DNA of 39,063 nt from an uncultured Anaerobiospirillum sp. (GCA_944390115.1 CALXOW010000028.1:1-39063), one strand, 5' to 3'; positions 10,048 to 18,127 are shown, numbered from the stretch's first letter. Notes: a model not told the origin generated them from the letters alone. Numbers and translations: made by a program.

Positions 10048-11886
10048 TTAGTCCTCGACCGCACGACCACGCTGCGGGAAGAGACCGCGCGGACGCTTTT
10101 GGATAAAGATGATGAGCGCGACCAAGATCAAAATCTTGGAGAGCATGGCGCCACTTAGCGGCTCCAAGAATTTATTGGCAAGGCCCATAATGAGACCTCC
10201 GGTTAAGGTACCGTAGAGATTGCCCACTCCACCAAAGACCACCACCATGAACGAGTCGATGATGTAGTTCTGACCTAAGTTCGGGCCAACATTGGTGATT
10301 TGACTTAAGGCCACCCCCGCCATACCGGCCGCGCCTGAGCCTAAGGCAAAGGTCAGGGCATCCACCCGCCCGGCGCGTATGCCCAAGGCCCGCGCCATAG
10401 CGCGATTTTGTGACACCGCCCGCACCTCAAGACCTAAGCGCGTATGCTTGAGCACGCCTACGGTCAGCACGAACACCGCCAAGCAAAAGACAATGATAAA
10501 GATGCGGTTGTAGCTCAAGCTGAGAAATGGTCCCAGCTGTACTGAGCCTTGCAGAAAGTCTGGAGTTACTACAGCGCGATTGAGTGGGGAAAAGATAGTA
10601 CGCACCAGCTGCTGCAAGATAAGGCTAAGACCAAAGGTGGCAAGTAAGGTTTCAAGCGGGCGTCCGTAGAGATATCGAATCACGCTCTTTTCGATCAGGA
10701 GGCCAAAGGCGCCACTAACGCAGAATGACACAGGAATAGCAAGCAATAGGGCAAGGCCCGGCTCATTAGGCAAAGCCGTTTGCAGCAGCCACACCGTATA
10801 GGCGCCCAGCATTATGAGCTCGCCGTGGGCCATATTAATCACGCCCATGACGCCAAAGGTCACCGCTAAACCTAAGGCGGCCAGCACCAGCACCGAACCT
10901 AAACTTAGCCCAAAGAACAAGGTCTCAGCCCAGCCTGATACCTGCTTTAATAAAGCGATATTATTAAGCGCACTGGTAGCTGCAGCAGATACTTCAGGGC
11001 GTTGATCTTGCTGTAAACGCTCTAAGGCAGCAATAGCCGCAGGCGAGGCCTCAGCTTCGAGCGCCACAATATTGCGCAAGAGTTCCTGTATCCCTAAACT
11101 GGGCACCTCCGGCGATAACAGGGCTTTTAATGCCTCAAGCTGGGCATAAACCTCAGGGTCGTCCTCGTGCTGCATCATAGCGGTAACCTCAGCCAAGGAG
11201 ATCTTGCTGTAAGGATCCTGCACTAACGCCTGCACCGCCGCTAAACGCTCTGCCGCAGCCGGTGCGTGTAAAGCGCGCTTATTCAAGAAGTCTGTGATAT
11301 GCGCGCGCTGGTGGGCACTGATACCACTGCGCTTTAGCCCCATACCAGACGCAGCCTCTCCTGTGGCCCACTTGATGAAGCCGGAGTCAGTTTTAAGATA
11401 AAGCTCATGACTGACACGGTCATAGTAGAGACGGCCATCACGCAGCGCACTGAGCAATTGCACCTCGCCCTGAGCTATTAACTCATCGATCGCCTTGGAG
11501 CGATCGCGCACCCGCTGCGAGCACAAGGATGCTAACACCTCGGCACTGAGACAAGCCTGCGCACTAGGAGCCATCAGAGCTCCTGCCGCCTCAGGCCCTA
11601 CCGCCCCGAGCGCAGCCGAGCCAGCAGCCGGGGCAGTCGAGCTCGCAGTCGAGCACTCAGCTGGGGTGGCCGTGCCCGCAGCCGGGGCGGTCGAGCCTAT
11701 AGCCGAGCGCTCAGCTTGCGCAGCCGAGCACTCAGCTGGGGTGGCCGTGCCCGCAGCCGGGGCGGTCGAGCCTATAGCCGAGCGCTCAGCTTGCGCAGCC
11801 GAGCACTCAGCTGGGGTGGCCGTGCCCGCAGCTTGAACGGCTCCGATCATGAGCACCGCAATTAAGGTAAGTAGTAACTTACGCAT
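10048..11886 (-). CDS. urtB: Urea ABC transporter permease UrtB with repeat-bearing periplasmic region
   Basis: LivH-type permease of 612 residues, longer than the common UrtB of roughly 520-540. A signal peptide (to about residue 20) is followed by two and a half copies of a 25-residue Ala/Thr/Ser-rich repeat. A helical, HEAT-like periplasmic region follows, and the membrane permease domain begins near residue 320 (VTFGVMGVINMAHGELIMLGAY). ATG 11886 is chosen over GTG 11892 because the GAGGGGG site is too close to the latter. It pairs with UrtC to form the channel. Confidence 0.93.
   Translation of the reverse strand: MRKLLLTLIAVLMIGAVQAAGTATPAECSAAQAERSAIGSTAPAAGTATPAECSAAQAERSAIGSTAPAAGTATPAECSTASSTAPAAGSAALGAVGPEAAGALMAPSAQACLSAEVLASLCSQRVRDRSKAIDELIAQGEVQLLSALRDGRLYYDRVSHELYLKTDSGFIKWATGEAASGMGLKRSGISAHQRAHITDFLNKRALHAPAAAERLAAVQALVQDPYSKISLAEVTAMMQHEDDPEVYAQLEALKALLSPEVPSLGIQELLRNIVALEAEASPAAIAALERLQQDQRPEVSAAATSALNNIALLKQVSGWAETLFFGLSLGSVLVLAALGLAVTFGVMGVINMAHGELIMLGAYTVWLLQTALPNEPGLALLLAIPVSFCVSGAFGLLIEKSVIRYLYGRPLETLLATFGLSLILQQLVRTIFSPLNRAVVTPDFLQGSVQLGPFLSLSYNRIFIIVFCLAVFVLTVGVLKHTRLGLEVRAVSQNRAMARALGIRAGRVDALTFALGSGAAGMAGVALSQITNVGPNLGQNYIIDSFMVVVFGGVGNLYGTLTGGLIMGLANKFLEPLSGAMLSKILILVALIIFIQKRPRGLFPQRGRAVED
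11651..11832 (-). repeat. Perfect 75-bp tandem repeat inside urtB
   Basis: Two identical 75-base units (11651-11725 and 11726-11800) and a partial third of 32 bases lie in frame and encode the 25-residue unit that begins GTATPAECSAAQ. No base differs between the two full copies. The copy number could change by slippage without shifting the frame. Confidence 0.95.
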
Positions 11887-11900
11887 GGGCACCCCCTCGC

Positions 11901-13175
11901 TTATTCAGTTAAGCATTTTTGGGTCAGGGTATCGTAGCGACCACAGTTGATCGGCTGAGTCCAATCGGCCTCTAAGTTCTGCGAGCTTTCTAAGTAATCA
12001 CTCCAGGCATCCCCTGGGACTTCACTATCGCTTTCCCAAACAATCTGGAATTGGCCATCATCCATAATTTCGCCGATATAAACCGGCTTGGTGATATGGT
12101 GGTTAGGTAAAACCTTGGCGGTACCACCCGAGAGATTGGGCACTTCCATCCCGACCAGCGCCTCTAGCACCTTGTCCACATCGGTGGTCCCGGCCTGCTC
12201 TACGGCCTTGACCCAGAGATTAAAGCCGATGTAATGGGCTTCCATTGGGTCGTTGGTCACGCGCGTTGGATTACCGGTGAACTTGCGGAAGTCGGCGATA
12301 AACTTTTGGTTCTCAGGGGTATCCACACTCATAAAGTAGTTCCAAGCGGCCAAGTGGCCTACCAGCGGGGCGCTATCCATACCCGAGAGCTCTTCTTCAC
12401 CGACCGAGAAAGCCATAACCGGAATATCTTCGGCCTTGATCCCTTGATTGGCGAGCTCCTTGTAAAATGGCACATTGGCATCGCCGTTTAAGGTCGATAT
12501 CACCGCTGTCTTCTTACCTTGGCTACCAAAGTCCTTAATTTCCGAGACAATCGACTGCCAATCCGAGTGTGAGAACGGTGTGTAGCTGATCATGATATCT
12601 TCAGCGGCCACGCCCCGCTTTTCGAGGTAGGACGCGATAATCTTATTGGCAGTGCGCGGAAACACGTAATCGGTACCCGCTAGAACCCAGCGTTCCACGC
12701 CCATCTCATCCATCAAGAACTCGATTGCTGGAATCGCCTGTTGGTTGGGGGCAGCTCCGGTGTAGATAATATTGCGCGAGGACTCTTCACCTTCATACTG
12801 CACCGGGTAGAACAAGAGGCCGTCTAACTCCTCAAAGACCGGCAACACGGCCTTGCGCGAGACCGAAGTCCAGCAGCCAAAGACAGCTGCAACCTGATCG
12901 CGGCTTAACAGCTCGCGGCTGCGCTCGGCGAATATCGGCCAATCCGAAGCCGGATCGACCACCACTGGTTCGATTTGTTTGCCCAGTACGCCGCCCTTCT
13001 TGTTTTGCTCCTCAATCAGCATCAGCATGACGTCCTTCAAGGAGGACTCGCTGATGGCCATCGTACCCGAGAGCGAATGCATGATGCCGACCTTAATCGT
13101 GTCCTCGGCGGCACTCACACTCAGGCTCATCATCAAGGCCGCTGCCAGCATCAGCTTTTTGCAATGTTTAACCAT
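11901..13175 (-). CDS. urtA: Urea ABC transporter substrate-binding protein UrtA
   Basis: Periplasmic urea receptor of about 424 residues. The signal peptide MVKHCKKLMLAAALMMSLSV ends near SAA, and the mature protein opens KVGIMHSLSGTMA. Family blocks follow: GCWTSVSRKAVLPVFEE and YPVQYEGEESS. I start at ATG 13175, which gives a proper signal peptide, and not at the upstream in-frame start at 13238, which would prepend 21 residues and bury the signal. It is the first gene of the urt-ure operon, nine to fifteen bases before urtB. Confidence 0.96.
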   Translation of the reverse strand: MVKHCKKLMLAAALMMSLSVSAAEDTIKVGIMHSLSGTMAISESSLKDVMLMLIEEQNKKGGVLGKQIEPVVVDPASDWPIFAERSRELLSRDQVAAVFGCWTSVSRKAVLPVFEELDGLLFYPVQYEGEESSRNIIYTGAAPNQQAIPAIEFLMDEMGVERWVLAGTDYVFPRTANKIIASYLEKRGVAAEDIMISYTPFSHSDWQSIVSEIKDFGSQGKKTAVISTLNGDANVPFYKELANQGIKAEDIPVMAFSVGEEELSGMDSAPLVGHLAAWNYFMSVDTPENQKFIADFRKFTGNPTRVTNDPMEAHYIGFNLWVKAVEQAGTTDVDKVLEALVGMEVPNLSGGTAKVLPNHHITKPVYIGEIMDDGQFQIVWESDSEVPGDAWSDYLESSQNLEADWTQPINCGRYDTLTQKCLTE

Positions 13176-13227
13176 GGGATTACCCCGCTCACAATAAAAA
13201 CTAACAACACAAACGTTCGCAAGATAC

Positions 13228-13243
13228 CGTGACAACAATCACA
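13228..13243 (-). promoter_or_regulatory. CRP-like site upstream of urtA
   Basis: On the minus strand the 16-mer reads TGTGA-TTGTTG-TCACG, nine of ten matches to the CRP half-sites TGTGA-N6-TCACA. A plausible promoter follows it toward urtA (TTGCGA, 17 bases, TTTTAT). This suggests carbon-status control of urea use. The rest of 13244-13560 holds no gene. It includes a 13-bp A/T palindrome at 13504-13516. Confidence 0.5.
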
Positions 13244-13564
13244 AAAATTCAGAACGCGTTTTCACTGTAGCGAAAAGAAAACCCAGGGATGAGGCTTGGC
13301 TCAAAGTGGCCATCATCTCCCTAAAATAGGGTGCACCAGGATAAAGCAAAAAACACCAGCGAGCTCAAACCAACCAAAAGGGCCCAATCATCGGTTTATA
13401 AGCCCGCTGCCATCAAAACATCAGCCACCGTCTCACATTGCCTTGCCTGCTGAGAAGGCACAAAAACACGCTTTTCTGCCTCATTGCCCCAAAGAGATAC
13501 CCAACAAAAATTTTGTCTCTGCCCCACGATAGGGCCCGGCGCACAAGGCTTTGTGTCCCCACAG

Positions 13565-13591
13565 CTAAGTTTTAGTGAGCACATCCGCTAA
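13565..13591 (+). promoter_or_regulatory. Sigma-28-like promoter for the second chemoreceptor
   Basis: CTAAGTTT, 11 bases, then TCCGCTAA. Each box matches six of eight positions of the flagellar sigma-28 consensus TAAAGTTT-N11-GCCGATAA, and the spacing is exact. It lies about 128 bases before ATG 13719 and would tie the receptor to the flagellar regulon. Confidence 0.45.
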
Positions 13592-13718
13592 TATCTGCGC
13601 CCCTTCTTAGGGTGAGCTCAATTGCATAATTAGTTCACTTCCGGCACAATGGCTCATCTACCATCTAACTGCTTGCGACCAAGCCCTCCACTTGGCCGAT
13701 TATTGGAACCATTGCTCT

Positions 13719-15371
13719 ATGCAAGCCTTTTGGAATCTATCTACCAAAACGAAACTCCTAATTTCGTTTATCATCGTCATTGCCTTAAATCTGGTTGTGA
13801 CGCTCACCGCACTCAACGCCATGATGGCAAGCCGCACTGCCGCTAACCACATCCAAGGTGTCGCCAATGGCGCGATGGTGCGCGTGATGAAGATGCAAAG
13901 CGATCTGCAGCACTTCAACAACCGCTTCTTAGAGGTGTTAAGCGATCCCAACTTAAGAGAACTCAGTGCTTTACAAGCTGAAGCCCCAGGCTATGTCAGA
14001 ACTCTGCGCAATTACGCGGCAGGCTTGACCCGTGACTCGTTTAACCAAGATATGCTCAAGGCCCGCCCTGACTACGAGCGTATGGCTTTTGACAGTCGCG
14101 ACAACTTAACCCAGGTTGCCACCAATTGGGAATCGCAGATGATTCCCGCTTTAACCTCGGCTAATCCCCAAGAGCTGCTCCGCCGCTACGCCCACGAAAT
14201 CTATCCATTCGTGACGCAAGGTGTGGAGAGCTGCACTAAGATTTTGCTCGAGCAAGCCCATTACAACGCCTATGTTGCCTTGCAAGCCTCCGACCCAACT
14301 CCGGTCTACGTATCCGTCGGCCTAATGCTCTGTGCCGTCCTAGTCGCCTTAGGCTTAGGTTATTTCATCTCAAGCTATATTGCGCGCCACCTCAGCGACC
14401 AGATGCAATGTCTCAACGCTTTAGCTGAAGGTGACTTTGACTACCACATTCCTGAAGGCTATGCCGATGAGTTTGGACAAAGCCTGCGCACCTTGGATCA
14501 GATGCGTAATGCTATTCACAACATCATCGCCCTGACCAAGCAAGCCAGCGCCAAGATCACGAAGCAGATGCACCAGCTCCAAGAGCTGTCACATAACACC
14601 GCTACCTCTGCCTCCGATATCCAAAATCAAGCGGTCACCATTGCTGCCGCCTCCGATGAGATGGTCTCAACCACGAGCAATATCGCCCACAGCTGCGAGA
14701 CAGCGGCGGCCAGCTCCAACGAGTGCAAGGACTTAACCCACAACACGGTGGGCATAGTGGAGCAAACGGTTGAGAATATTCGAGCCCAATCCGAACGCAC
14801 CAAGGTCAACTCCGCCAATGTCGCCAATCTGGCCAAGCAAACTCAAGCAATCGGCTCGATTGTCTCGACTATTGATGATATCGCGGCCCAGACCAATCTG
14901 TTAGCCTTAAATGCTGCGATTGAGGCAGCGCGTGCCGGTGAAGCCGGACGTGGCTTTGCCGTGGTCGCCGATGAGGTGCGCGCGCTGGCTTCGCGTACCA
15001 CGCAGTCGACCAAGGAAATCTCAGACATGATCCAAAGTGTCCAAAAGGACACCCAGTCCGCTGCCGACGCGATTGCAGTATCGGTCCAAAATATGGAGCA
15101 AGTAGCCACTGATGCGCAGAACGTCAAGTCGGTCTTAAACGACATCGAGACCCGCGTCACCGATATCAATATGCAGATCACGCAGATTGCGACCGCAGCC
15201 GAAGAGCAGACCACCGCCACGAGCGAAATCAGCAACCATATGCAGAATGTCACCACAGCTACCGGCGACATGAGCCGTGAGGCCAACGAGCAATATGAGT
15301 CCGCCGAATCGGTCACCGTGGACTTAGCCAAGTTAGAGGAGGCCTTAAGCTTCTTCAAGGTCCGCATCTAG
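13719..15371 (+). CDS. Methyl-accepting chemotaxis protein (second paralogue)
   Basis: Chemoreceptor of 550 residues with the same plan as the one at 312. The N-terminus (NLSTKTKLL) and first membrane segment are nearly the same. A divergent periplasmic sensor (about 34-190) follows, then a second membrane segment near 195-220, HAMP, and the conserved signalling tip at about 377-427. The sensor halves share little sequence, so the two receptors probably see different ligands. ATG 13719 aligns with the start of the first paralogue; an upstream TTG at 13692 would add nine residues. It is divergent from urtA. Confidence 0.93.
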   Translation: MQAFWNLSTKTKLLISFIIVIALNLVVTLTALNAMMASRTAANHIQGVANGAMVRVMKMQSDLQHFNNRFLEVLSDPNLRELSALQAEAPGYVRTLRNYAAGLTRDSFNQDMLKARPDYERMAFDSRDNLTQVATNWESQMIPALTSANPQELLRRYAHEIYPFVTQGVESCTKILLEQAHYNAYVALQASDPTPVYVSVGLMLCAVLVALGLGYFISSYIARHLSDQMQCLNALAEGDFDYHIPEGYADEFGQSLRTLDQMRNAIHNIIALTKQASAKITKQMHQLQELSHNTATSASDIQNQAVTIAAASDEMVSTTSNIAHSCETAAASSNECKDLTHNTVGIVEQTVENIRAQSERTKVNSANVANLAKQTQAIGSIVSTIDDIAAQTNLLALNAAIEAARAGEAGRGFAVVADEVRALASRTTQSTKEISDMIQSVQKDTQSAADAIAVSVQNMEQVATDAQNVKSVLNDIETRVTDINMQITQIATAAEEQTTATSEISNHMQNVTTATGDMSREANEQYESAESVTVDLAKLEEALSFFKVRI

Positions 15372-15742
15372 CGCCCAGAAGCCGCCTCAAGACCACGCGA
15401 AAACCCCACTACGCCACTGACTACAGTGCCTGCATTGATGACCACAGAACCTGTGCCAGTTAGCGCAGGGCCTGTGCTGGTGACGACAGCTCCCGCCCCC
15501 AGCAGCGCCTCTATGACCGCTCTGGGGATGGCCCCCAGTGACCACTGGGAACTAGCGCCCAGAGCCCCACTGGGAATGTCTCAGCAGCTGCACCATGGAA
15601 TACGGCACCTGTGGCCACAGATCCATACCGGTAGCCACACCGTGGAGCGCCCGCCCCTAGAGCCAGTGCTGAGGCGTGCGGTCAAGCCTCAGGCGGCTCG
15701 GGGCGCGCGGGCGACGTGGAGTGTGCCTGAGGCACTAACAGA
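15372..15742. other. Gene-poor spacer between chemoreceptor and HNH gene
   Basis: No convincing gene. A 121-codon open frame (15426-15791, +) is Ala/Pro-rich, has no ribosome site and no recognisable domain, and runs through the terminator, so I treat it as chance. The spacer contains a perfect palindrome CCCAGTG-AC-CACTGGG at 15534-15549. Confidence 0.6.
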
Positions 15743-15770
15743 AAAGGGAGCTAACGCTCCCTTTCCTTTT
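15743..15770. terminator. Bidirectional terminator between converging genes
   Basis: A nine-base perfect stem AAAGGGAGC / GCTCCCTTT with loop TAAC. T-rich bases follow on the plus strand and, read the other way, on the minus strand. It can end both the chemoreceptor and the HNH gene transcripts. Confidence 0.8.
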
Positions 15771-15787
15771 GGTCGATACTTAGGCCT

Positions 15788-16765
15788 TTAGGCGTGGGTA
15801 CCACCTAAGAACATCCAGTTCTCAAAGCAGTTCTTATTGTGCCACTTGACGTACTGCGGATCAGGCCAGCACTCACGCTGCTTAGGTAAGAGCAGCTCCT
15901 TGCCATCAAAGCGCATATAGTCCTCGCCATAGGCGGTGCGTACAGTCTTGGAGACCTTGGCGGTCAACTTGCTGTGGTCTTCGTTGTACAAGAAGGTGAT
16001 ATAGCCGAGCTTAAAGAGCTGGAATAAGTCCGAGCGCAGCACTACGCCGTTGCTGGCCTTTTGGAACTTGAAGTCGTAGAACGGCTGGATATTGGCCACC
16101 TCGAGCACTGGACGAGCGCGTACGCCGGATAAAGCGCAGCGGAAGTCGTAGGCGTTTAAGACACGGGCATTGAACTCAGCGACGTAGCTCTTGCAGTTAC
16201 GGTGCGAAGCAGCGTAGTACATACCCTGCCAATCACCGCCCTCGCTTGAGATGTAGTTATCGCGGTGCTCAATCACCTGCGTGTGCAGATAGCGGCCGTA
16301 TGGCTCATCTAATGGCAAGGTGAAGACGTGCTTGCAGCTGAAGAAATTGCACAGCTCATCTGGGACGTGAACGTAGTCTTGGGTGTCAAACATGAAGGTG
16401 TGCACCAGCATGGCAATCGAGAGCTCACTGTCCTTATTGCCGCCACGATTGATGACATCTTGGATCAGGTCATCTAAGTTGTAGGCGCCATTGTGCACGC
16501 CGTAGAGGTCCCAGGCCTGACTAATTGGCATATAGGCCCAGCCTAAGAAATAGCCGCCGCCCACGATGTAATTGCGCTCGCCTTCGTTCTTAAAGAGCAA
16601 AATGAGCGAACCAGGATCTAAGGTCGAGCACTCCTTATCAAATTCCGTGTCGCCTAAGGCCCACAAGCTAGCACCCGTAGCACCACCGAGCAGATACTCG
16701 TTGGACAAGATGGAGACCATCTTGTCAGATGCTCGCCACATCATAATTGACTGAGGTTTCTTCAT
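15788..16765 (-). CDS. HNH-type nuclease-like protein with altered motif
   Basis: Protein of 325 residues. Residues about 197-258 align with the HNH_2 family used by predicted restriction nucleases: CALSG, then LEVANIQPF, then NGVVLRSDLFQLFKLG. In active members the second and third blocks read AHI.P and dLH.LFD. Here the histidines are replaced (Asn225, Phe248) and the Asp by Lys252, so normal HNH catalysis is doubtful. The N-terminal half (about 45-110) has beta-strand-like segments (GSLILLFKN, YIVGGGYFLGWAY) reminiscent of the PUA/EVE folds that accompany such nucleases; this is weak. The ATG has no good Shine-Dalgarno, and a near-perfect hairpin at 16777-16799 lies just upstream. It stands alone between receptor and mobile scar. 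The role could be defence; the substrate is unknown. Confidence 0.6.
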   Translation of the reverse strand: MKKPQSIMMWRASDKMVSILSNEYLLGGATGASLWALGDTEFDKECSTLDPGSLILLFKNEGERNYIVGGGYFLGWAYMPISQAWDLYGVHNGAYNLDDLIQDVINRGGNKDSELSIAMLVHTFMFDTQDYVHVPDELCNFFSCKHVFTLPLDEPYGRYLHTQVIEHRDNYISSEGGDWQGMYYAASHRNCKSYVAEFNARVLNAYDFRCALSGVRARPVLEVANIQPFYDFKFQKASNGVVLRSDLFQLFKLGYITFLYNEDHSKLTAKVSKTVRTAYGEDYMRFDGKELLLPKQRECWPDPQYVKWHNKNCFENWMFLGGTHA

Positions 16766-16776
16766 AAGCGCTTTGC

Positions 16777-16799
16777 GTCACCAACCACCAGTTGGTCAC
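16777..16799 (-). promoter_or_regulatory. Hairpin in the leader of the HNH-like gene
   Basis: GTCACCAAC / GTTGGTCAC, eight of nine pairs with a five-base loop, ends 11 bases before the start codon. An AAGGAG sequence lies beyond it and is out of reach of the ATG in the linear form. The hairpin could bring it closer or block initiation. Confidence 0.35.
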
Positions 16800-17156
16800 G
16801 CCTCTCCTTGTAACAGCTAAATCCAAGGCAACCTTCAGGCTGCATCCGTGGGTGCTAGTCCCACCCCGACTCAAGCTAGCCGAACTAGGCTCAAGCCTTA
16901 ATTATTTTAAGCACATTGGGCCCCGCGCACTCCAACCTAGGCCACAAATTTGAAATAAACTTAAAAGCGCCCAATAAATCAGGCTTAGCCACTGTCACAA
17001 AATCATGTCACCCGGCATAGCTTAAGGCTTTGCGATGTTGGGTATATTCCGTTATATTCACCCCCATTTACTTTCTTTTACATAGCTACGAGCTCTAGGG
17101 TGCAAATAGGGTACAAATTATAATGGCCTCATAAGCCAACCACTTAGGAGGCGTAT
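16800..17156 (+). promoter_or_regulatory. Spacer with promoter for the integrase fragment
   Basis: This stretch has no gene. A perfect TATAAT lies at 17119-17124 with a poor -35, and TTAGGAGG precedes ATG 17157. A hairpin GTGGG-TGCTAGT-CCCAC at 16848-16864 resembles a tRNA T-arm but lacks TTC, and no cloverleaf can be drawn around it. Confidence 0.45.
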
Positions 17157-17294
17157 ATGGCACAACACAAGCTTACCGATATCGCCGTGCGCATGCTCAA
17201 ACCTAAAAGCTCTTCCTTTCAGGTAAGCGACGGCGGCGGCCTCTATCTTAAGATTTACCCTAACGGCTCTTATGGCACAACATACGCTAACTGA
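17157..17294 (+). pseudogene. Integrase N-terminal fragment, copy 1
   Basis: The first 38 codons encode the arm-binding start of a P4-type tyrosine integrase (LTDIAVRMLKP, then VSDGGGLYLKIYPNGS). At 17271 the frame runs into the start of a second copy, shifts relative to it and stops after seven more codons. It keeps a good ribosome site (AGGAGG). It differs from copy 2 at about a dozen bases, including several residues, so it is a paralogue and not a fresh duplication. Confidence 0.85.
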
Positions 17295-17595
17295 TATCGC
17301 CGTGCGCATGCTCAAACCAAAAATCTCTTCCTTTAAAGTGAGCGACGGCGGCGGCCTCTATCTTAAGATTTACCCTAACGGCTCTAAGTCGTGGCTCCTG
17401 CGCAAATACAGTGACGGCAAGCAGACTAACATCATAGCCAATGGGGGCTTAGCGAGTGAAAACCTGCAAGTAGGCACAAGCCTGCACGTGGACAAGCCCG
17501 TAGTGATCCGTAATCTGCACAATAAAGTAGATTGCGGAACATTACTAAAAGCAGGGCAACGACTCTGCGAAACCGCTGACGTAAGTCAGCGGTAG
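17272..17595 (+). pseudogene. Chimera: integrase N-terminus copy 2 fused to TnpB C-terminus
   Basis: An open frame of 107 codons. Residues 1-54 are an integrase N-terminus (through SWLLRKYSDGKQTN). From about residue 55 (17434) the sequence becomes the tail of an IS200/IS605-type TnpB (ANGG, DKPVVIRNLH, LLKAGQR, CETADVS), homologous to the remnant at 19120-19395. The TnpB stop TAG lies directly after the right-end hairpin. The integrase catalytic half continues after the element at 17600. An IS605-like element therefore entered the integrase gene and later lost all but its right end. A stable chimeric peptide is possible but unlikely to be functional. Confidence 0.85.
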
Positions 17596-17600
17596 TTCAT
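17434..17600 (+). mobile_element. IS200/IS605-type right-end remnant A
   Basis: Last part of tnpB plus the right end. The 113 bases 17488-17600 match remnant B (19115-19227, minus strand) closely and at the same length, with no gap over that stretch. The right end holds a perfect hairpin CCGCTGAC-GTAA-GTCAGCGG (17573-17592), then TAGTTCAT, after which the two copies diverge. In this family the omegaRNA derives from this end and its guide is the flanking host DNA, here starting TCACCCAGCACGG inside the integrase gene. Confidence 0.8.
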
Positions 17601-17815
17601 TCACCCAGCACGGCGTGCGCAGCATGGGCCGCACCTGGTTTGCTGAGCAGGACTTTAACTTTGTGCACTGTGAGTACTGCTTAGCGCACCGCGTTGAGAA
17701 CCAAGTGCAGCTCAGTTACCAGCGCTCTGACTACCTAGAGCAGCGCCGCCCTATCATGGAAGCATGGGACAATTACGTCGAGAGCTGCTTTGCTCCTTAC
17801 TTTCCTGACCTCTAA
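17600..17815 (+). pseudogene. Integrase C-terminal catalytic fragment
   Basis: Continues a P4-type tyrosine integrase after the inserted element: FTQHGVRSMGRTW holds the HxxR motif, CLAHR the second histidine, and the nucleophile is the Tyr of LSYQRSD ten residues further on. A LEQRRPIMEAW tail follows. It is open to a stop at 17815 but has no start or ribosome site of its own and lacks the domains before the HxxR box. It ends 14 bases before the first antitoxin gene. Confidence 0.88.
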
Positions 17816-17829
17816 CCAAGGAGACTAAA

Positions 17830-18084
17830 ATGATAATGTTTAACCCACCTCACCCAGGCCTTGTGCTGGCCGAAAACTTCGACGATAAATTTACCGTCGA
17901 AGACGCAGCTCTAAAGATGGGGGTATCTGTTAAGACCCTTACAGATATTTTGGATTGCAAGGCCCCTATCACAAAGGAGATTGCTCTATTGTTGGCTGTC
18001 ATATTTCCCGGCGAACCGCCTGAGCAATGGCTTGCCTTACAAAATAAGGATGATGCCTGGCAGGCCGAGCTCCCTCCCCTTTGA
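17830..18084 (+). CDS. HigA-type antitoxin, first copy
   Basis: Protein of 84 residues of the XRE/HigA (VapI-like) family. It opens with the family NPPHPG.VL motif and carries a helix-turn-helix at about 21-55 (TVEDAALKMGVSVKTLTDIL) and the EQWLALQ segment after it. AAGGAG lies six bases before ATG 17830. It is similar to the antitoxin at 18501 but shorter. It would bind DNA and possibly the HigB-like toxin that follows 52 bases later. Being upstream of the toxin, it is in a second, non-canonical position for a hig locus. Confidence 0.85.
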   Translation: MIMFNPPHPGLVLAENFDDKFTVEDAALKMGVSVKTLTDILDCKAPITKEIALLLAVIFPGEPPEQWLALQNKDDAWQAELPPL

Positions 18085-18113
18085 TTTCTTTGGACGCTTG
18101 ATGCTAAGATCGC

Positions 18114-18127
18114 CCTAAAGCTTTAGG
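18114..18127. promoter_or_regulatory. Palindromic operator candidate at the toxin start
   Basis: A perfect 14-bp palindrome CCTAAAGCTTTAGG overlaps the toxin ribosome site (AGGAG) and lies five bases after an extended -10 (TGC-TAAGAT, 18101-18109). This is where a HigA-type autorepressor would bind. Confidence 0.55.

Noticed and set aside
11651-11832. CRISPR-like array
   Set aside because: The units are contiguous, identical and in frame, with no spacers between them.
11495-11836. Open frame opposite the urtB repeats
   Set aside because: It is a shadow of the 75-base repeat; the sense strand has signal peptide, ribosome site and operon fit.
13504-13516. A/T palindrome as an FNR or CRP site
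   Set aside because: ACAAAAATTTTGT matches neither TTGAT-N4-ATCAA nor the CRP half-sites.
15426-15791. 121-codon open frame on the plus strand after the second chemoreceptor
   Set aside because: No ribosome site, Ala/Pro-rich composition of GC-rich noncoding DNA, and it runs through a clear terminator.
16848-16864. tRNA-like T-arm near the integrase remnant
   Set aside because: The loop reads TGCTAGT and not TTC-type, and no acceptor, D or anticodon arm fits around it.
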